From: Dyadobacter sp. LHD-138
Lineage (GTDB): Bacteria > Bacteroidota > Bacteroidia > Cytophagales > Spirosomataceae
NCBI RefSeq assembly: GCF_030929615.1
Contig: NZ_JAVFVU010000001.1
Location: forward strand, 168,628-232,627
DNA length: 64,000 nucleotides
Direction of reading: 5' to 3'
The position numbers and the translations under genes are program-made. Position 1 is the stretch's first letter, and the number at the start of each line of letters is the position of its first letter. The notes below the pieces were generated by a model that was given only the letters and a program-made list of their open reading frames with translations, made no database searches and was not told where the DNA came from. Of this stretch, positions 36,478 to 46,065 are shown piece after piece.

Positions 36478-37530
36478 CTAGTCAACCTGTAAAAGCTGCA
36501 TCTGATCGGATAATGTTGGAATGCGTACTTCGGAGCAAACAACGCCTTCTTTTTCCTGAAATATTCTGAACGAAGCGCCTTTACCATACAAAATCGAAAG
36601 ACGCTCCGCAGTGTTTTTTAAGCCTACCCCACCCGAATCGGTGCCACCCAGATTCCCCGTATTCCGAATTCTGATAATCAGTACATCTTCTTCAATATCT
36701 GAAGTCACTTCTAAAAAACCGCCATTCATTTCTTTTGAAACGCCATGTTTGATACCGTTTTCCACCAGTGTCTGCAGCATCATCGGCGGAACCTGCCAGT
36801 AAACCGCCTGCGGGTTCGACGTGATGGTATATTTCAAACGCTCCTCATACCGCACCTTTTCCAGTTCCAGATAATCTTCAACCGTTTTCAGTTCCTCCTG
36901 TAAGTCAACCGTTTTGCGGCGGTCGGCCAGCAGCGAATTTCGTAAAATATTGGATAATTGTGTAATACTGATCTGCGCTTTGGAAGGATCCTCGTACACC
37001 AGCGCCCGGATGCTGTTTAAGGCATTGAAAGTAAAATGCGGATTAAGCTGAGAACGAAGCACTTTTGCTTCTGCTTCACGCATGGAAGTTTTCAGCATGA
37101 TCTTCTCAAAATCCGTTAACCGATTTTGTTCCACGTAATGATAAACGGTATAGGAAAGTATCCAGGCCAGCAAATTTTTACACCAGCCCGCATAATAATT
37201 CCAGAAAACAAAAGGCTGGTTCATCAGATTTTCTTCCAGGATCTTTCGGTCAAGCGGAAGATTGACAATGGTCATGATCAGCCCCAAAAGCAACACCGAA
37301 AACCCAACCCGGAGGGCAAGTCTTGGCAAAGGCAAAGTGGACCAGTTCCAGCGGCGGATCACCAAGCGGTATAAATGTGTCAGCGTGATACCAAGCAGAA
37401 TATTGGCAAGACTGCTGTATAAATTACTCAGGTCAAATCCATATTCGAGTGTATACAGCACAAACTCATACATAATGAGTGTGGTCCAGCCTAAAATTTG
37501 CAGCGCCCAGTATATCTTCCTTTTGGACAT
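36478..37530 (-). CDS. LytS/YpdA-type membrane sensor histidine kinase
   Basis: A 350-residue protein with four predicted TM helices in the first 145 residues (LQILGWTTLIMYEFVLYTL, SLANILLGITLTHLYRLV, GFSVLLLGLIMTIVNL, NLLAWILSYTVYHYV). The His_kinase domain follows (LRSQLNPHFTFNALNSIRAL, His about 168), then a HATPase with LQTLVENGIKHGVSKEM and GGVGLKNTAERLSILYG. No extracytoplasmic sensor domain is present, so the signal is probably sensed in or at the membrane. Partner: the LytTR regulator downstream. Target genes are not evident. Confidence 0.93.
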   Translation of the reverse strand: MSKRKIYWALQILGWTTLIMYEFVLYTLEYGFDLSNLYSSLANILLGITLTHLYRLVIRRWNWSTLPLPRLALRVGFSVLLLGLIMTIVNLPLDRKILEENLMNQPFVFWNYYAGWCKNLLAWILSYTVYHYVEQNRLTDFEKIMLKTSMREAEAKVLRSQLNPHFTFNALNSIRALVYEDPSKAQISITQLSNILRNSLLADRRKTVDLQEELKTVEDYLELEKVRYEERLKYTITSNPQAVYWQVPPMMLQTLVENGIKHGVSKEMNGGFLEVTSDIEEDVLIIRIRNTGNLGGTDSGGVGLKNTAERLSILYGKGASFRIFQEKEGVVCSEVRIPTLSDQMQLLQVD

Positions 37531-37632
37531 GTTTTAAAGTTTACAGCCGATTTATTCACAACAAAAGTATAGAACCGCTGGCAGCTTTTCGTTATAAATA
37601 CATCAAAGGAATCGCACTCTTACAAACGGTTT

Positions 37633-38277
37633 TTAAATAGTTTGAGGTATTTCCAGCGAAAGCAGGTGCGTGGTGTCGTTTTTCACTTCAAGCTCAAATT
37701 GCTGGGTATCGTATGCATAATTGATGCGGTACAAACAAAGATTGCTGTGTTCGTAGTCGTCCATATGAATCAGAGATTCGTCAAACAAGGTCGTTAGCAG
37801 CACACGCATCGCACGGCCATGCATGGCAATCAGAATATTTCTTTCGTGCGGACGGGATAAAATCGTCTCAATCACCGTAATCTGGCGCGCACGAACCTGT
37901 ACGGGGCTTTCGCCTTCCTCTGCAGCGCGGTCAAAATCACCGGCTTTCCAGGCCAGAACGAGCTCACGGTAATAAGTCGTATCACCGATATTTGGCTCCT
38001 TGCCCTCGCGAAGGCCCCAGGAAATTTCATTCAGACCCTCATAACTTTCATAAGGTATTCCCTGGCTGATGAACCCGCGGACAGATTGCTGTGTTCGCTG
38101 TAAGTTAGAAGTATATATCTTGTCAAAAGGAACATGTTGGTACGCATTAAAAAAAGCAGCGGCCTGAGCCTCTCCCCATTCGTTAAGCATAGAATCTACG
38201 CCACTTCCCTGTACAACTCCTTTACGATTAAGATCAGTTTCACCGTGGCGAATGAGATATATAGACTTTCTTTTCAA
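37633..38277 (-). CDS. Histidine phosphatase family protein (phosphoglycerate mutase-like)
   Basis: A 214-residue protein with the catalytic motif YLIRHGETDLNRKG (RHG, His11), IYTSNLQRTQQSV, the Glu-bearing loop LNEISWGLREGKEP, and the second catalytic His in LIAMHGRAMRVLL. This is the dPGM/GpmB-like branch of the histidine phosphatase superfamily; the substrate (sugar phosphate, cobalamin intermediate or other) cannot be told. It is divergent from the hotdog thioesterase gene across 85 bp. Confidence 0.92.
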   Translation of the reverse strand: MKRKSIYLIRHGETDLNRKGVVQGSGVDSMLNEWGEAQAAAFFNAYQHVPFDKIYTSNLQRTQQSVRGFISQGIPYESYEGLNEISWGLREGKEPNIGDTTYYRELVLAWKAGDFDRAAEEGESPVQVRARQITVIETILSRPHERNILIAMHGRAMRVLLTTLFDESLIHMDDYEHSNLCLYRINYAYDTQQFELEVKNDTTHLLSLEIPQTI

Positions 38278-38362
38278 AATAATTGTATTATTTAAATATT
38301 ATTTTTGCAAATACCTTGTTTTTGACTAATATAGCAGGTGCAAATTTATACAATTTTTAGAT

Positions 38363-38788
38363 ATGTTCACAACATCCCTTTCACTTGAAGCCATTCATTC
38401 TTTTAGTAAGAACACAATTGCCAGTCATTTAGGAATCGAATTCACTGAAATCGGAGCAGATTATATTGTTGCTAAAATGCCTGTAGACCATCGTACACAC
38501 CAGCCATTTGGCATTTTACACGGTGGCGCATCGGTGGTGCTGGCAGAAACTTTGGGAAGTATTGCTTCGTTCTTATGTCTGAAAGATCCAGACAATCAAC
38601 ACGCCGTAGGTCTTGAAATCAATGCAAATCATTTGCGGTCGGCCAAAGAAGGATTTGTTTACGGGCGTGTGACCCCTATCCATGTGGGCCGGACCACTCA
38701 TATCTGGGACATTAAAATTACCAATGAACAAAATAAACTGGTTTGCATCAGCAGGCTCACCGTAGCAATTGTCAATGCAAACCGCTAA
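38363..38788 (+). CDS. Hotdog-fold acyl-CoA thioesterase, probable DHNA-CoA hydrolase
   Basis: A 141-residue single hotdog domain of the PaaI type: MPVDHRTHQPFGILHGGASVVLAETLGSIAS (in parts), with the HGG motif and catalytic Glu in LAETLG, and GLEINANHLRSAKEGFVYGRV. The following gene (82 bp away, same strand) is an isochorismate synthase, so hydrolysis of 1,4-dihydroxy-2-naphthoyl-CoA in menaquinone synthesis is the likely role. That assignment rests on family and neighbour. A TATTTTTG (TAnnTTTG-type) element lies about 60 bp upstream. Confidence 0.88.
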   Translation: MFTTSLSLEAIHSFSKNTIASHLGIEFTEIGADYIVAKMPVDHRTHQPFGILHGGASVVLAETLGSIASFLCLKDPDNQHAVGLEINANHLRSAKEGFVYGRVTPIHVGRTTHIWDIKITNEQNKLVCISRLTVAIVNANR

Positions 38789-38869
38789 CTTAATTTCCTG
38801 AATCGGATGGTCGAAGCCATGCCCTATTGAGATTGCAAGGCGGGTGGCAACCTGTTAAAGATGAACTGA

Positions 38870-40120
38870 ATGATTTCAACACATATAAAAACTGCCCAGT
38901 CAATTTTAGAACAATTTGAGGCAGAAGAACTTTGGGAAGCAGCAAAAGAACTGGGATTTCCCTGTGCATTATGGAAACTTCCGCATACCCACGAAATAAA
39001 ATTACTGATCTCCGTCAGAGAAGGCATCCGCAGCTGCCAGCCTGATCTGGAAAAACTTTCTCCCGGATTTATCATCAGTTCATTTCACTGGAAAGAGCAG
39101 GATGACGTTCTTTTTATGGAGGGAGATATCATTGCCGTATACGCAGAAAACGGGCTGATGCAGCAAATTGATAACCTGCCCGGTGAAGAGCACCCGGAGG
39201 TGATCAGACTAGCCGCTAAAGCTGGTGCGTTAAAAAAACTTCTGGTGGCTCACCCCAATCCTGAGACCACACTGCTTTTATCTTCTTTGCCTGATCATGA
39301 CAGCAAAACACGGTTTGAACGAACGGTCGAACTCGCCGTTTCGGCAATCCGGCAAAAGCAGTTTCATAAAGTTGTACTTTCAAGAACCAAAGAGCTTAGT
39401 TATACCGATCAGTTTCAGCCGGCCAAAGCCTTTCAAAAACTCGCCAAAGCCTATCCGCACGCCTTTGTATCCCTGGTAAATCTGCCGGATCAGAAAGAAC
39501 TCTGGCTTGGCGCGAGTCCCGAAGCGCTGGTTCAGCAGAAATCAGACGGCATTTTCAAAACCATGTCGCTTGCTGGAACACAAAAGGCGAAAGACGAAGC
39601 AGGGAATCTTATTGCCAAATACGATATCCGCTGGGGACAAAAGGAAATTGAAGAACAGGCGCTCGTAAGCCGTTACATTGTCGAATGTTTTAAAAAAATC
39701 AGGTTAAGAGAATATCTGGAAACGGGCCCTAAAACCGTCCTGGCAGGGAACCTTTATCACCTGCGTACCGATTTTGAAGTCGATACGAACGCTGTGAATT
39801 TCCCTGAACTTTCCTCTGTCATGCTTCGGCTGCTTCATCCAACTTCGGCCGTGTGCGGCGTACCAAAAATTCCGAGTTTGCAATTTCTGTCCGAAATAGA
39901 AGGATATGACCGCACTTTTTACAGCGGATTTCTAGGACCCGTACAGGTTGAAAGCGATTCAAACCTGTTTGTAAACCTGCGTACAGTTCGATTAAAAGAT
40001 GGCATCGCCACCTTTTACGCCGGCGCAGGCATCACCGAAGACTCCATCCCCGAACGCGAATGGGAAGAAACGGAACTTAAATGTGACACCCTTCTGAAAG
40101 TTATCGGAAAAGATTTCTAA
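38870..40120 (+). CDS. menF: Isochorismate synthase
   Basis: A 416-residue chorismate-binding enzyme. The C-terminal 260 residues have the family blocks FHKVVLSRTKEL (catalytic Lys), HAFVSLVNLPDQKELWLGASPEALV (in parts), TMSLAGTQKA, AVCGVPK, YDRTFYSGFLGPV, NLFVNLRTVRL and FYAGAGITEDSIPEREWEET (Mg-binding Glu). This is the MenF/EntC/DhbC type rather than anthranilate synthase. It converts chorismate to isochorismate, the first step toward menaquinone. With no siderophore genes near, and a DHNA-CoA-hydrolase-like gene before it, the menaquinone role is favoured. Confidence 0.93.
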   Translation: MISTHIKTAQSILEQFEAEELWEAAKELGFPCALWKLPHTHEIKLLISVREGIRSCQPDLEKLSPGFIISSFHWKEQDDVLFMEGDIIAVYAENGLMQQIDNLPGEEHPEVIRLAAKAGALKKLLVAHPNPETTLLLSSLPDHDSKTRFERTVELAVSAIRQKQFHKVVLSRTKELSYTDQFQPAKAFQKLAKAYPHAFVSLVNLPDQKELWLGASPEALVQQKSDGIFKTMSLAGTQKAKDEAGNLIAKYDIRWGQKEIEEQALVSRYIVECFKKIRLREYLETGPKTVLAGNLYHLRTDFEVDTNAVNFPELSSVMLRLLHPTSAVCGVPKIPSLQFLSEIEGYDRTFYSGFLGPVQVESDSNLFVNLRTVRLKDGIATFYAGAGITEDSIPEREWEETELKCDTLLKVIGKDF

Positions 40121-40188
40121 TTTTTTTTCGAATCAGCCGTTAAACTTTTATAGTAGAAAACCATCTAAGCCGTATTACCTTTACATAG

Positions 40189-40217
40189 CAGTCAGAAAAC
40201 ACCACATTTTCTGACTG
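40189..40217. promoter_or_regulatory. Perfect 11-bp palindromic hairpin before the RND operon
   Basis: CAGTCAGAAAA (40189-40199) and TTTTCTGACTG (40207-40217) are perfect inverted arms with a 7-base spacer. A TACCTTTA element (40176-40183) ends 5 bp before it, so the palindrome would cover the transcription start of the efflux operon. It could be a repressor operator or the terminator of menF; there is no T tract after it. Confidence 0.5.
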
Positions 40218-40272
40218 TTACCTATTCCTAACGAAATTATAATTCAAAAATACCCTGAAATAGTTCTAATTT

Positions 40273-41379
40273 ATGAATCATAACCTCCTTTGGCCAAATT
40301 ATTTACATCGGTCTTTTTTAGTTAACACAGTTTTTTCTCCTCTGATTCTGGCTTTTTCCTGCACTTTTATTTTGTCCTGTGGAGAGAAAAAAGACAACTT
40401 TAAACAAGATAAAAGCAAGTCAGATCCGACAGTGGTCGACGTAATTATCGCTTCCCGTGAAAACGTAAGTGATAAAGTTGAGGTAAACGGAACCGTGGTT
40501 GCCAACGAATATGCGGAGCTTCGCCCGGAAGTAAACGGACTGTTAACGTTCCTGGATGTACCCGAAGGAAAAACGATTCAAAAAGGTACGGTTATTGCGC
40601 GCATTAACAATGCAGACCTGCTGGCTCAGCTCGAAAAATCAAAAGTACAGCTGGAACTGGCCGTAAAAACCGAAGAAAGATTAAAAAAATTAATAGCCAT
40701 CAGTGGGGTAAATCAGGCTGACTATGACCTTGCCTTAAACCAGGTTAACTCACTGAAAGCGGATATGGTTTATACCCAGGCGCTCATTGACAAAACGATT
40801 ATCCGCGCGCCATTTACAGGTATTGTAGGTCTGCGTAAAGTAAGTGCAGGAACATACGTTTCGCCGACGACAGTCATTGCCAGCATGCAGCAGCTCAGCA
40901 ACCTGCGTGTCGATTTTACCGTTCCCGAAGTTTATCAGTCATTTGTCAGCAAAGGCAGCACAGTGGATGTGATCATCGATCAGAAAGGAACCATTCAGAA
41001 AGCAACCATTATCGCAACGGAACCACAGATCAATCAAAGCACCAGAAATATTACCGTAAGAGCCACTTTGAGTGGAGCGACTTTTAATCCAGGTTCTTTT
41101 GCCAAAGTTTACCTGAATGCAGGCGCTCAAAAAAACAGTATTTTAATTCCGACCAACTGTATCATTCCTGAATCCAGAAATAAGAAGGCGGTTACAGTAA
41201 AAGGTGGAAAGGCCGTTTTCGTTACCATCGAAACGGGCGTTCGTCAAGCAGACTTTGTAGAAATTACCAAAGGTATTAATGTTGGAGATTCCGTAGTTGT
41301 TTCCGGGGTATTGTTCGCCCGTCCCGATGCGCCAGTGAAAGTGAGAGCAGTAAAAAACCTGAGAACATCTGCCGAATAA
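40273..41379 (+). CDS. RND efflux periplasmic adaptor (membrane fusion) lipoprotein
   Basis: A 368-residue protein with lipobox CTFILSCGEK (Cys about residue 36). It has the usual order: barrel/lipoyl half (VNGTVVANEYAELRPEVNGL, VPEGKTIQKGTVIARINNADL), alpha-hairpin (about 118-165), second lipoyl half with IIRAPFTGIVGLRKVSAGTYV, and the beta-barrel and proximal domains. It links the inner-membrane pump to the TolC-like channel. First gene of a three-gene operon (36-bp and 42-bp gaps). A repressor gene is not adjacent; the upstream palindrome is the only visible control element. Confidence 0.95.
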   Translation: MNHNLLWPNYLHRSFLVNTVFSPLILAFSCTFILSCGEKKDNFKQDKSKSDPTVVDVIIASRENVSDKVEVNGTVVANEYAELRPEVNGLLTFLDVPEGKTIQKGTVIARINNADLLAQLEKSKVQLELAVKTEERLKKLIAISGVNQADYDLALNQVNSLKADMVYTQALIDKTIIRAPFTGIVGLRKVSAGTYVSPTTVIASMQQLSNLRVDFTVPEVYQSFVSKGSTVDVIIDQKGTIQKATIIATEPQINQSTRNITVRATLSGATFNPGSFAKVYLNAGAQKNSILIPTNCIIPESRNKKAVTVKGGKAVFVTIETGVRQADFVEITKGINVGDSVVVSGVLFARPDAPVKVRAVKNLRTSAE

Positions 41380-41415
41380 CGGTAAAATGATGCCCATTCC
41401 TTTGACATCCATCCT

Positions 41416-44400
41416 ATGAATATTTCGGAATTATCACTGAACCGGCCAGTACTTGCCGTGGTTATGAACCTGCTTATCATCCTTTTCGGCGTGGTGGGTT
41501 ATAACTTTCTGTCACTGCGGGATTATCCTGCCATTGACCCGCCTATCGTGAATGTGCGCACGAGTTACACAGGCGCAAATGCAGACATTATCGAAAGCCA
41601 GATTACCGAGCCTCTTGAAAAAAGCATCAATGGTATTCCCGGTATCAAGACCATCAGCTCATCCAGCCAGATCGGTACCAGTAATATCACCGTTGAATTC
41701 AACCTGGAAATTGACCTGGAAGCGGCTGCCAACGATGTTCGCGACAAGGTAAGTCAGGCCCAAAGGAACCTTCCCCAGGATGTTGACGCCCCGCCGGTTG
41801 TAAGCAAAGCAGATGCCAATAGTGACTTTATTCTGCTGCTTGCCGTGCAAAGTCCATCCAAGGGACTTCTGGAATTAAGTGAGTATGCTGAGAACGTTTT
41901 ACAGCAAAGCCTTCAGACGATTGACGGTGTAAGTGCGATCAATATTTTCGGACAAAAAAGATATGCCATGCGTATCTGGCTTGATCCCGATAAAATGAAC
42001 GCTTATAATATTTCATTTAATGACATCAATACGACATTAAGTGCAGAGAATGTTGAACTTCCCGCTGGTAAAATTTACGGAAACCAGACCGAGCTGACCA
42101 TCCGCACGATGGGTAGGCTGACGACCGAAAAAGAATTCAATGACCTGATCATTAAAAATGACAGCACCGGAATCGTTCGTTTGAGCAATGTGGCCAAAGT
42201 GGAGCTGGGGCCTGAAAACGAAGAGCAAAGCTGGAAATACAACGGGGTATATGCCGTTGGTTTGGCCGTTATCCCGCAACCGGGCGCCAATTATGTAAAA
42301 ATCTCGGACGAGTTTAACAAACGCCTTGAAGAAATTCAAAAATCCAATAAGTCTGACATTACCTTCAACGTACTGATCGACAATACCCGTTTGGTCCGTC
42401 AGTCAGTGGAAGAAGTGGAAGAAACCCTGCTGATCTCTTTCGGGCTCGTCGTTATTGTGATTCTGTTCTTCTTCCGGAACTTTCTGGTGGCAATCCGTCC
42501 CTTGATCGATATCCCGATTTCACTCGTGGCGACATTTTTCGTCATGTACATCTGTGGTTTCTCCATCAACATTCTGACGCTTTTGGGGATTGTACTGGCC
42601 ACCGGACTTGTGGTGGATGATGGTATTGTGGTGACCGAAAACATTTTCCGAAAACTCGAAGAAGGACTCCCCATCAGGAAGGCTGCCCTGGAAGGCAGTA
42701 AGGAGATTTTCTTTGCCGTTATTTCTACATCACTCACGCTGGCCGTGGTATTCCTCCCTGTCATTTTCCTGGAAGGTTTTGTAGGAAGTCTTTTCCGGGA
42801 ATTCGGGATCGTTGTAGCTTCCGCCGTTTTGATCTCCGCGTTTGTTTCACTGACCATCACACCCGTGCTAAACGTGTTTTTGAACAGAAAAAATGCCAGT
42901 CACGGCTGGTTCTATAACAAAACAGAGCCATTTTTTACCGGCATGGAAAACGGCTATAACAGGTCGTTAAAAGGTTTTATGCACGTGCGCTGGACTGCCT
43001 GGGTGATAGTCGTTGCTTGTCTGGGCATAATCTATTACACCTATACTCATTTGCAAAGCGAACTGGCCCCTATGGAAGACCGCAATAGCGTGCGTTTAAG
43101 CATGTCCGCGCCGGAAGGAACCAGTTTTGATCAGATGCAGAGCATTTCCGACGAAGTAGTTAATTATTTAAATGATTCGATTCCGGAACGTCAGTTCGTG
43201 TTTTCATCCACGCCCGGTTTTGGTGGCGGCGGTATGAATGCATCCTCGGGACGTATCGGTCTCGTGCCTTCTCATGATAGAAAAAGGAGCCAGAACGATA
43301 TCGCGATGGCTATTAACAAGAAACTTCCCAAATTTAATAACGCCCGGATATTTGCCGTTCAGGAGCAAACCATTGCCGTGGGTATTGGCTCACGCGGGGC
43401 GCTGCCCGTTCAGTTTATCCTGCAAAACCTTGACTTTGCCAAGCTTACGGATGTAATGCCTAAATTCCTCGAAGAAGCAAGGAAAGATCCTGTTTTCCAG
43501 AATGTCGATGTGAACTTAAAGTTTAATAAACCCGAAGTATTGCTGACGATCGACCGTCTGAAAGCACGCGATCTTGGACTTTCTACAACGGACGTTGCAG
43601 CAACGATCCAGGCCGCGTTCAGTGGACGAAGATTGGCTTATTTCATCAGAAACGGCCAGCAATATCAGGTAATCGGACAAGTTGAACGAGCGGATCGTGA
43701 CAAACCTGCCGACATTGAGAAATTGTATGTGCGCAATGACCGCGGTCAGAATATTCCTTTGAGTGCCGTGGTAAAAATGGAAGAACAAAGCGGCCCGCCA
43801 ACAATTTATCACTACAACCGTTACAAAAGCGCGACAATTTCCGCCTCTCTGGTGGAAGGAAAAACGGTTGGCGACGGTGTTGTAGCGATGCGTAACATTG
43901 CCAATAAACTTCTGGACGAGTCTTTCCAGACCTCGTTAAGCGGTCCTTCACGTGATTTTGAAGAAAGCTCTTCCAATACCAGTTTTGCTTTTGGGCTAGC
44001 CTTATTACTTGTATACCTTGTATTGGCCGGTCAGTTTGAGAGCTTTACGGATCCGTTCATCATCATGATCACCGTACCTCTTGCGTTGGCAGGAGCACTT
44101 TTGAGCCTTTATATTTTCAATCTGACGATTAACATTTTCTCACAGATCGGCATGATCATGCTCATCGGGCTGGTGACAAAAAATGGTATTTTAATCGTGG
44201 AATTTGCCAATCAGAAACGGGAACATGGCATGGCCAGACTTCCGGCGGTTATTGAATCGGCAACCCAGCGTTTGCGTCCAATCCTGATGACAAGTCTTGC
44301 AACGGCATTCGGAGCATTGCCGATTGCATTAAGTCTCGGGGCAGCTGCTACCAGCCGTGTGCCTCTGGGTGTTGTTATTGTGGGCGGTCTTACGTTTTCG

Positions 44401-44523
44401 CTCATCCTGACCTTGTTCGTTATTCCGGCGATTTACACGTTTATTTCCCCAAAACACAACAAGCACAGAGAACAAACCGCCGCGGCTGAAGAAGAAGCTG
44501 CCGCAGCTGCCGTCGTTGTTTAG
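41416..44523 (+). CDS. RND-family efflux transporter permease (AcrB-like)
   Basis: A 1,035-residue protein of normal length. It begins MNISELSLNRPVLAVVMNLLIILFG (TM1) and has the porter-domain sequences PAIDPPIVNVRTSYTGANAD and DPDKMNAYNISFNDI. The proton-relay Asp pair is in TM4 (GLVVDDGIVVTEN). The second half includes FALGLALLLVYLVLAGQFES and LIGLVTKNGILIVEFANQ. The Ala/Glu-rich tail (EEEAAAAAVVV) is low complexity. It expels hydrophobic compounds using the proton gradient; the HAE1 type suggests drugs, detergents or solvents. Substrate unknown. Confidence 0.96.
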   Translation: MNISELSLNRPVLAVVMNLLIILFGVVGYNFLSLRDYPAIDPPIVNVRTSYTGANADIIESQITEPLEKSINGIPGIKTISSSSQIGTSNITVEFNLEIDLEAAANDVRDKVSQAQRNLPQDVDAPPVVSKADANSDFILLLAVQSPSKGLLELSEYAENVLQQSLQTIDGVSAINIFGQKRYAMRIWLDPDKMNAYNISFNDINTTLSAENVELPAGKIYGNQTELTIRTMGRLTTEKEFNDLIIKNDSTGIVRLSNVAKVELGPENEEQSWKYNGVYAVGLAVIPQPGANYVKISDEFNKRLEEIQKSNKSDITFNVLIDNTRLVRQSVEEVEETLLISFGLVVIVILFFFRNFLVAIRPLIDIPISLVATFFVMYICGFSINILTLLGIVLATGLVVDDGIVVTENIFRKLEEGLPIRKAALEGSKEIFFAVISTSLTLAVVFLPVIFLEGFVGSLFREFGIVVASAVLISAFVSLTITPVLNVFLNRKNASHGWFYNKTEPFFTGMENGYNRSLKGFMHVRWTAWVIVVACLGIIYYTYTHLQSELAPMEDRNSVRLSMSAPEGTSFDQMQSISDEVVNYLNDSIPERQFVFSSTPGFGGGGMNASSGRIGLVPSHDRKRSQNDIAMAINKKLPKFNNARIFAVQEQTIAVGIGSRGALPVQFILQNLDFAKLTDVMPKFLEEARKDPVFQNVDVNLKFNKPEVLLTIDRLKARDLGLSTTDVAATIQAAFSGRRLAYFIRNGQQYQVIGQVERADRDKPADIEKLYVRNDRGQNIPLSAVVKMEEQSGPPTIYHYNRYKSATISASLVEGKTVGDGVVAMRNIANKLLDESFQTSLSGPSRDFEESSSNTSFAFGLALLLVYLVLAGQFESFTDPFIIMITVPLALAGALLSLYIFNLTINIFSQIGMIMLIGLVTKNGILIVEFANQKREHGMARLPAVIESATQRLRPILMTSLATAFGALPIALSLGAAATSRVPLGVVIVGGLTFSLILTLFVIPAIYTFISPKHNKHREQTAAAEEEAAAAAVVV

Positions 44524-44565
44524 ATCCTAAATCATTTAGTAATCATAAGTCAATATTGGTTTTGC

Positions 44566-45897
44566 ATGAATCCGCTAACAAACCTTAATATCAGTTTAAA
44601 AATCGCTTGTCTTCTTTTGCTGACCAGTGCTCCGGCCATTTGCCATAACGGGGCAGACTCTCTTAGGATCACGCTGGATGAAGCTATTTCCATTGCTTTA
44701 AAAAACAGCCTGGAGATACAGATCGCCAAAAATGACATGGAAGCCAACACACTGCTTAATAACTATGGCGTAGCTGGGGGACTTCCCACAGTCAATGCCA
44801 ACGCTTCCAACACGGAACAAATTCAGAATATTACCCAGGAACTGCAAACAGGTGCCGGAACCAAACGCCGTGGCGCAGAAGGGAATAATACGAGCGCGGG
44901 TATCACAGCCAGTCTTCTTTTGTACAACGGAAAAAGAGTTGTTGCGACAAAGAAGCGTCTGGCCGAATTACAGTATCAAAGCAGTGAGGTTTTAAATTCT
45001 CAGATACAAAATACCGTTGCAGCGGTTATGACAAGCTATTACGATGTTGTTCGCCAGTTGAGCTACATCAACACGGTTAAATTTTCCATTGCCGCTTCGC
45101 AAAAAAGGCTGGAAATCATTGAAGTGCGTAAGACAGCCGGGATGGCCAATAATACCGATTTATTTCAGGCACAAATTGACCTGAACACCTTGAACCAAAC
45201 GCTGATCACCCAGCAATTGGCCGTAGATGTAGCCAAGTCCGAGTTATTGAGACTGCTTGCACTTGATCCAAAGTCGCCCGTTGCCATAAAAGACACGATT
45301 TTGGTTGAACAGGGTTTACAAATCGACCATGTACTGGATAAACTAGCATCCAATGCAGACATCAAGGCGGCTGACAATCAAATCCGCATTTCAGAATTGA
45401 TCGTGAAAGAAACCGCTGCCCTGCGCTACCCTACCGTAAGATTAAATCTTGGTTACAACTATACCCGTAACCAAAGTACGGCAGGTTTTACCTTATTGAA
45501 CAAGGTCTCAGCACCCAATGCAGGCGTTACCCTTGCCGTTCCTATTTATAACGGGGGGGCTTTTAAACGTCAGAAGCAAGTTGCAGAAATCAACTCTTCG
45601 TCGGCGAAAACGCAGAAACAGATCCTTTTCCGGGATTACTCGGCACAGGCGGTAAAAATGTTCCAGACGTATCAAAGTTCTCTGGATCAGCTTGAATCTC
45701 AGAAGGCTAATTACAAGTTAAGTCAGCAGCTTTTGGATCTTACCTTGCAGCGTTTTCAGCTTATTCAGGCAACAATTATTGATGTAAGGGAAGCACAGCG
45801 CAGTTTCGAGGAAGCAGGTTACCGGCTGATCAACCTGAACTATGCTGCCAAATCGTCTGAAATTGAACTGAAAAGATTAACCAATGCACTGATGTAA
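44566..45897 (+). CDS. TolC-family outer-membrane efflux channel
   Basis: A 443-residue protein with a signal peptide (ISLKIACLLLLTSAPAICH). Two OEP repeats follow: SLRITLDEAISIALKNSLEIQIAKND (in parts) and the second starting around VLDKLASNADIKAADNQIRISEL. Motifs include ASLLLYNGKRVVATKK, VTLAVPIYNGGAFKRQKQV and a final IDVREAQRSFEEAGYRLINLNY. It is the exit duct of the RND pump encoded by the two preceding genes. A 9-bp inverted repeat (45931-45939/45962-45970) follows the stop codon and may act as a weak terminator. Confidence 0.95.
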   Translation: MNPLTNLNISLKIACLLLLTSAPAICHNGADSLRITLDEAISIALKNSLEIQIAKNDMEANTLLNNYGVAGGLPTVNANASNTEQIQNITQELQTGAGTKRRGAEGNNTSAGITASLLLYNGKRVVATKKRLAELQYQSSEVLNSQIQNTVAAVMTSYYDVVRQLSYINTVKFSIAASQKRLEIIEVRKTAGMANNTDLFQAQIDLNTLNQTLITQQLAVDVAKSELLRLLALDPKSPVAIKDTILVEQGLQIDHVLDKLASNADIKAADNQIRISELIVKETAALRYPTVRLNLGYNYTRNQSTAGFTLLNKVSAPNAGVTLAVPIYNGGAFKRQKQVAEINSSSAKTQKQILFRDYSAQAVKMFQTYQSSLDQLESQKANYKLSQQLLDLTLQRFQLIQATIIDVREAQRSFEEAGYRLINLNYAAKSSEIELKRLTNALM

Positions 45898-46036
45898 ATC
45901 CATCAACGGTACCTGAGTTCACCTTCCTGTATAAAACCAAGGTTTTCAATGGTTTCTTACATGGTTTTATTATTTCAGGGCACATCAACTTCTATGGTGC
46001 TAAGAGATTAAGGTGGTAAATACCGGTTTATAGCAT

Positions 46037-46044
46037 TACCTTTG
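46037..46044 (+). promoter_or_regulatory. TACCTTTG -7 element for the S1-domain gene
   Basis: An exact TAnnTTTG match ending 21 bp before the ATG at 46066. No convincing TTTG -33 box at 17-20 bp upstream. Confidence 0.45.
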
Positions 46045-46065
46045 CAGCAAACTTAGAGACAGAGA

